Of a DNA stretch of 14,337 nt, positions 12,917 to 14,337 are shown piece by piece. The stretch covers positions 1 to 14,337 of the forward strand of contig DGHK01000033.1 of NCBI GenBank assembly GCA_002392655.1. Direction: 5' to 3'. The notes below the pieces were generated by a model. The model was not told the origin of the DNA. It did no database searches and was given only the letters and a program-made list of their open reading frames with translations. The position numbers and the translations under genes were made by a program. The DNA is from Lachnospiraceae bacterium UBA3850. Its GTDB lineage: Bacteria; Bacillota; Clostridia; Lachnospirales; Lachnospiraceae. The first letter of the stretch is position 1. Each line of letters starts with the position of its first letter.

Positions 12917-14230
12917 TCATTTTTTAATTACTGTATTTACTCTGTCATTAGTGAATCCAACACCAAGTGCAGCATATTTCGAACCTTCATTTGCTATAGC
13001 ATGAGCCCATACAGGCTTCTTTCCCTGGGATATTATCTCTCGACACATCTTGTCAGCAACTACCTTCGCCAGGCCCTGATGACGGTAGTTTTCATCTGTC
13101 TCGACACCTATATCCACCTCATCTGAACTAACTGCAGCTGAAAATGCAACTGCTATAACTTTGTCTCCATCAAGTACAACAAATCCGAATCCATTTTTGA
13201 GGAACTGTTCTTTACTCGACCAGGAAAATGTAGGAACAATATTTCCATGTATCCTGTCGTAATTTGATTCCGTTATCGGCTCTACTTTGTATTTACATTC
13301 CGGAAGATTCTGCATTAAATCTCCAAAGCGATACTCCACTCTTTTGTCGGTAACAATATCATCTTTATTTGAGAAGAAGTCTATCACCTTCGAATCATCT
13401 GTTATGAGTACAAATCTTCTGTCTAAAGTTCCCACAAAATAATTCTGATATATCTTCTCAAGAAATGATTCCTCTACGCTACCTGATAAATACGCAAAGC
13501 CACAGTAATGCCAAAACAAAGCAGCCTTGGAGTCATCAGAAAAGAATACATTTCCATCCTGAAAACCTTCCGCTATCGAAAGAGGATAGACAGCATTACT
13601 CGTGCAATTTCTTGCAAATATTTCATCTTTATATTTCTTAAACAATTCATTCGAATACTCTTTGGGCTTATCAGATTCTCTTACTATTTTCCATAGAGCC
13701 GCCGCTGCTTTAAGTCGTTCACCAAAAATTAAAGTCGCTTCATCTGAACAGAAATCATGTACAAACTTATTCCACTGAAGCATCGACTTATCATACTTTG
13801 CATAAGTTTTCTTTCCATAGTAAATATCTAGCAGATCACCTAGTGTAAATGACTCATCACTCGTTTCTTTAACTGCCTTTGCAGTTGCCACCATATCTAC
13901 ATTGAACTTGAATCTTTCTTCTCCTGTCTGCTCAGAGAAGAAATCCCTGAATCTCGGACCGAATGTAAATCCACATTCTATAAGTCCGGTATCCAGAGTA
14001 AGCTCCTTTACAACCTTCTTCCGACTGGCTCTAGGATTCTTATTCTTCTTGCTCTGAGGCAATATCTTTTCTCCGGCAAAATAAGCTTCTATCACCTTAT
14101 ATAATTCTATCTTACTGCCATCAGCTTTAAGACCATGAGCCTTACATATCTTGATTAGTTCCTCGCGGTACCAGTAATATTTATTAAATTCTTCAAAATC
14201 CTTGATGCTATCAAACTCTGGCCTTTCCAT
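12917..14230 (-). CDS. SAP/DUF6434-like domain fused to a GNAT acetyltransferase
   Basis: This 437-residue protein has two parts. Residues 1-190 resemble the SAP plus DUF6434 proteins: a SAP-like helix-extended loop-helix (YYWYREELIKICKAHGLKAD..K.EL, 18-48), a Lys-rich linker (60-75), then RFRDFFSEQTG...FKFNVDM and WNKFVHDF. SAP motifs bind DNA. Residues about 220-437 match the GNAT_acetyltr_2 pattern: FSWSSKEQFLKNGFGF, AVSSDEVDIGVET (366-378), the acetyl-CoA loop YRHQGLA (382-388), PVWAHAIANEGS and GVGF. The enzyme should use acetyl-CoA to modify an amine; the substrate is unknown. The frame is open to a GTG at 14239, but GAGGAG (14244-14239) fits only the ATG at 14230. The two parts occur as separate proteins in my recollection, so the fusion is notable. 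It has its own promoter. Confidence 0.87.
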   Translation of the reverse strand: MERPEFDSIKDFEEFNKYYWYREELIKICKAHGLKADGSKIELYKVIEAYFAGEKILPQSKKNKNPRASRKKVVKELTLDTGLIECGFTFGPRFRDFFSEQTGEERFKFNVDMVATAKAVKETSDESFTLGDLLDIYYGKKTYAKYDKSMLQWNKFVHDFCSDEATLIFGERLKAAAALWKIVRESDKPKEYSNELFKKYKDEIFARNCTSNAVYPLSIAEGFQDGNVFFSDDSKAALFWHYCGFAYLSGSVEESFLEKIYQNYFVGTLDRRFVLITDDSKVIDFFSNKDDIVTDKRVEYRFGDLMQNLPECKYKVEPITESNYDRIHGNIVPTFSWSSKEQFLKNGFGFVVLDGDKVIAVAFSAAVSSDEVDIGVETDENYRHQGLAKVVADKMCREIISQGKKPVWAHAIANEGSKYAALGVGFTNDRVNTVIKK

Positions 14231-14287
14231 TCCAAGCACTCCTCATGAAAACTATAAGCCCCGTATCTATAACTCTTTTTTTAACTT

Positions 14288-14296
14288 ATTATAGCA
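14288..14296 (-). promoter_or_regulatory. Extended -10 promoter of the SAP-GNAT gene
   Basis: TGCTATAAT on the minus strand is an extended -10, 57 bp before the start codon; no good -35 is seen. Plus-strand 9-mers ATCTATAAC occur at 14265-14273 and 14297-14305, one on each side, and AATCTATA recurs at 14296 and 14314. These repeats may be regulatory. Confidence 0.5.
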
Positions 14297-14337
14297 ATCT
14301 ATAACAATCCCAAAATCTATACTTTAATCTACTTTAT

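Noticed and set aside
1..14337. CRISPR array, tRNA, rRNA or riboswitch
   Set aside because: No spaced direct repeats of CRISPR size, no CCA-ended cloverleaf and no rRNA or recognisable riboswitch core seen on either strand.

Overview
The window is low-GC bacterial DNA with Firmicutes/Clostridia character, most like a Lachnospiraceae gut or rumen commensal. This rests on strong AGGAGG ribosome sites, A/T-rich codons (AGA, ATA), TTGACA/TATAAT promoters and protein families common in Clostridia. The genus assignment is inference. No rRNA, tRNA, CRISPR array, insertion sequence or phage gene is visible. All genes but one (5811-6350) lie on the minus strand. No gap between genes exceeds 200 bases.

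Region by region. (1) 1-1300: the start of an ABC-transporter ATPase, cut by the left edge, and an upstream TetR regulator. Three copies of one CATAAC-N3-GTTATG operator tie them together, two on the tetR promoter and one before the ATPase. (2) 1348-2211: a ZIP-family metal transporter whose promoter region carries an 18-bp palindrome and three direct repeats at exact 14-bp spacing. (3) 2262-5645: a co-directional run of five genes: LysR regulator, EamA/DMT transporter, a 102-aa unknown protein, a shikimate-kinase-like protein lacking a key shikimate-binding arginine, and a YczE-like membrane protein. The last four overlap or nearly touch and look like one transcription unit of unknown purpose. 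(4) 5811-6350: a DinB-like metal-binding helical protein on the plus strand, facing a DUF998-like membrane protein across a shared terminator. (5) 6404-7759: a TetR regulator followed by the DUF998-like gene, with a perfect palindrome inside the tetR promoter. (6) 7807-8674: an XRE-HTH domain fused to a Uma2-type PD-(D/E)XK nuclease domain.

From 8736 the window turns to small accessory genes. These are a 114-aa unknown, a 55-codon ORF with no ribosome site that resembles the end of an immunity-type protein, a DUF7660-like 76-aa protein, and a three-gene toxin-antitoxin operon (Phd/YefM antitoxin, RelE/ParE-like toxin, antitoxin-like third protein) with an operator palindrome at its promoter. 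After that come an XRE regulator fused to a DUF5680-type domain, a 441-aa AAA ATPase of the AAA_14/DUF4143 type, and a SAP/DUF6434-like domain fused to a GNAT acetyltransferase.

The strongest candidates for something undescribed are the eamA/small protein/kinase/yczE operon (2262-5645) and the SAP-GNAT fusion (12917-14230). The best-supported new regulatory observations are the two TetR circuits, whose operators sit inside near-consensus promoters. All family names come from recall of sequence patterns; no database search was possible.
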